A DNA stretch of 5,780 nt from an uncultured Mucispirillum sp. (GTDB lineage Bacteria > Chrysiogenota > Deferribacteres > Deferribacterales > Mucispirillaceae): contig CAMEOC010000081.1 in assembly GCA_945929285.1 (NCBI GenBank), positions 1-5,780 on the forward strand, written 5' to 3'. A program made the position numbers and the translations under genes. The notes below the pieces were generated by a model, which was given only the letters and a program-made list of their open reading frames with translations, was not told the origin of the DNA and made no database searches. Shown here in pieces: positions 5,593 through 5,780 of this stretch. The first letter of the stretch is position 1; every line of letters starts with the position of its first letter.

Positions 5593-5780
5593 ATGAAAAA
5601 ACAGTTAATTACTGCATTAATACCTGCTTATAATGAAGAAGAGTGTATTTATGAGCTTTATAATAGGGTTACAAGTGTATTAAAAAACTTGAAAAATTAT
5701 GATTATGAAATATTGATTATAAATGACGGCTCAAAGGATAATACTCTTTTCATATTAGAAGAATTGCATAATCAAGATAA
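5593..5780 (+). CDS. Family 2 glycosyltransferase, N-terminal part (runs off window)
   Basis: The first 62 codons of a GT-A fold, family 2 glycosyltransferase. Seen: ALIPAYNEEECIYELYNRV (8-26), the nucleotide-sugar-binding first strand with the PAYNEE motif, and YEILIINDGSKDNTL (38-52), containing the conserved D45 of NDGS that contacts the nucleotide. This pair of motifs is typical of the dolichol-phosphate mannose synthase/ArnC/GtrB group, which moves a sugar from a nucleotide donor to a polyprenyl phosphate at the inner membrane; the substrate cannot be told from this fragment, and other GT2 enzymes look alike here. The DxD motif and any membrane segments would lie downstream of the window. 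The ATG at 5593 is six bases after the stop of the LarB-like gene. The RBS is poor (AAGG at 5580-5583), so translation probably couples to the upstream gene. Confidence 0.88.
   Translation, partial: MKKQLITALIPAYNEEECIYELYNRVTSVLKNLKNYDYEILIINDGSKDNTLFILEELHNQD

Overview
The window is AT-rich, densely coded on the + strand, and shows housekeeping genes of a low-GC bacterium. The pairing of an RNase E/G-family enzyme with RlmE (FtsJ) and a dolichol-phosphate-mannose-synthase-like GT2 points to a Gram-negative-type lineage rather than a Bacillota one. My best guess is a low-GC Deferribacterota-like organism such as a Mucispirillum relative, but this rests on general impression and is weak.

Layout. 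Bases 1-2344 are a replication/recombination operon: the 3' four-fifths of dnaX (clamp-loader tau/gamma subunit, N-terminus cut by the window edge), ybaB/ebfC (nucleoid-associated protein) and recR (recombination mediator). This dnaX-ybaB-recR order is a classic conserved bacterial cluster. Bases 2345-2736 are the only long non-coding stretch (392 bases). It holds a 71-base spacer and then three near-identical head-to-tail copies of a 107-base unit. Each copy contains three perfect inverted repeats and an AGGAG motif. The AGGAG of the third copy is the ribosome binding site of the next gene. Bases 2737-5780 are a second co-directional run: an RNase G-type endoribonuclease (rng), rlmE (23S rRNA 2'-O-methyltransferase, overlapping rng by 14 bases), a diverged LarB/PurE-fold protein, and the first 62 codons of a family 2 glycosyltransferase that runs off the window.

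Function. The first block serves DNA replication and repair. The second begins with two RNA-maturation enzymes acting on rRNA and mRNA, followed by two genes whose link to them is only positional. The most notable signals are (1) the triplicated hairpin-rich leader that supplies the RBS of rng, a family whose E. coli relative RNase E is autoregulated through its 5' UTR; (2) two A9 tracts in the dnaX tail, where every possible one-base slip runs into a stop within a few codons, a layout like transcriptional-slippage dnaX genes that make a short subunit; and (3) a LarB-like protein that has lost the family's most conserved motifs.
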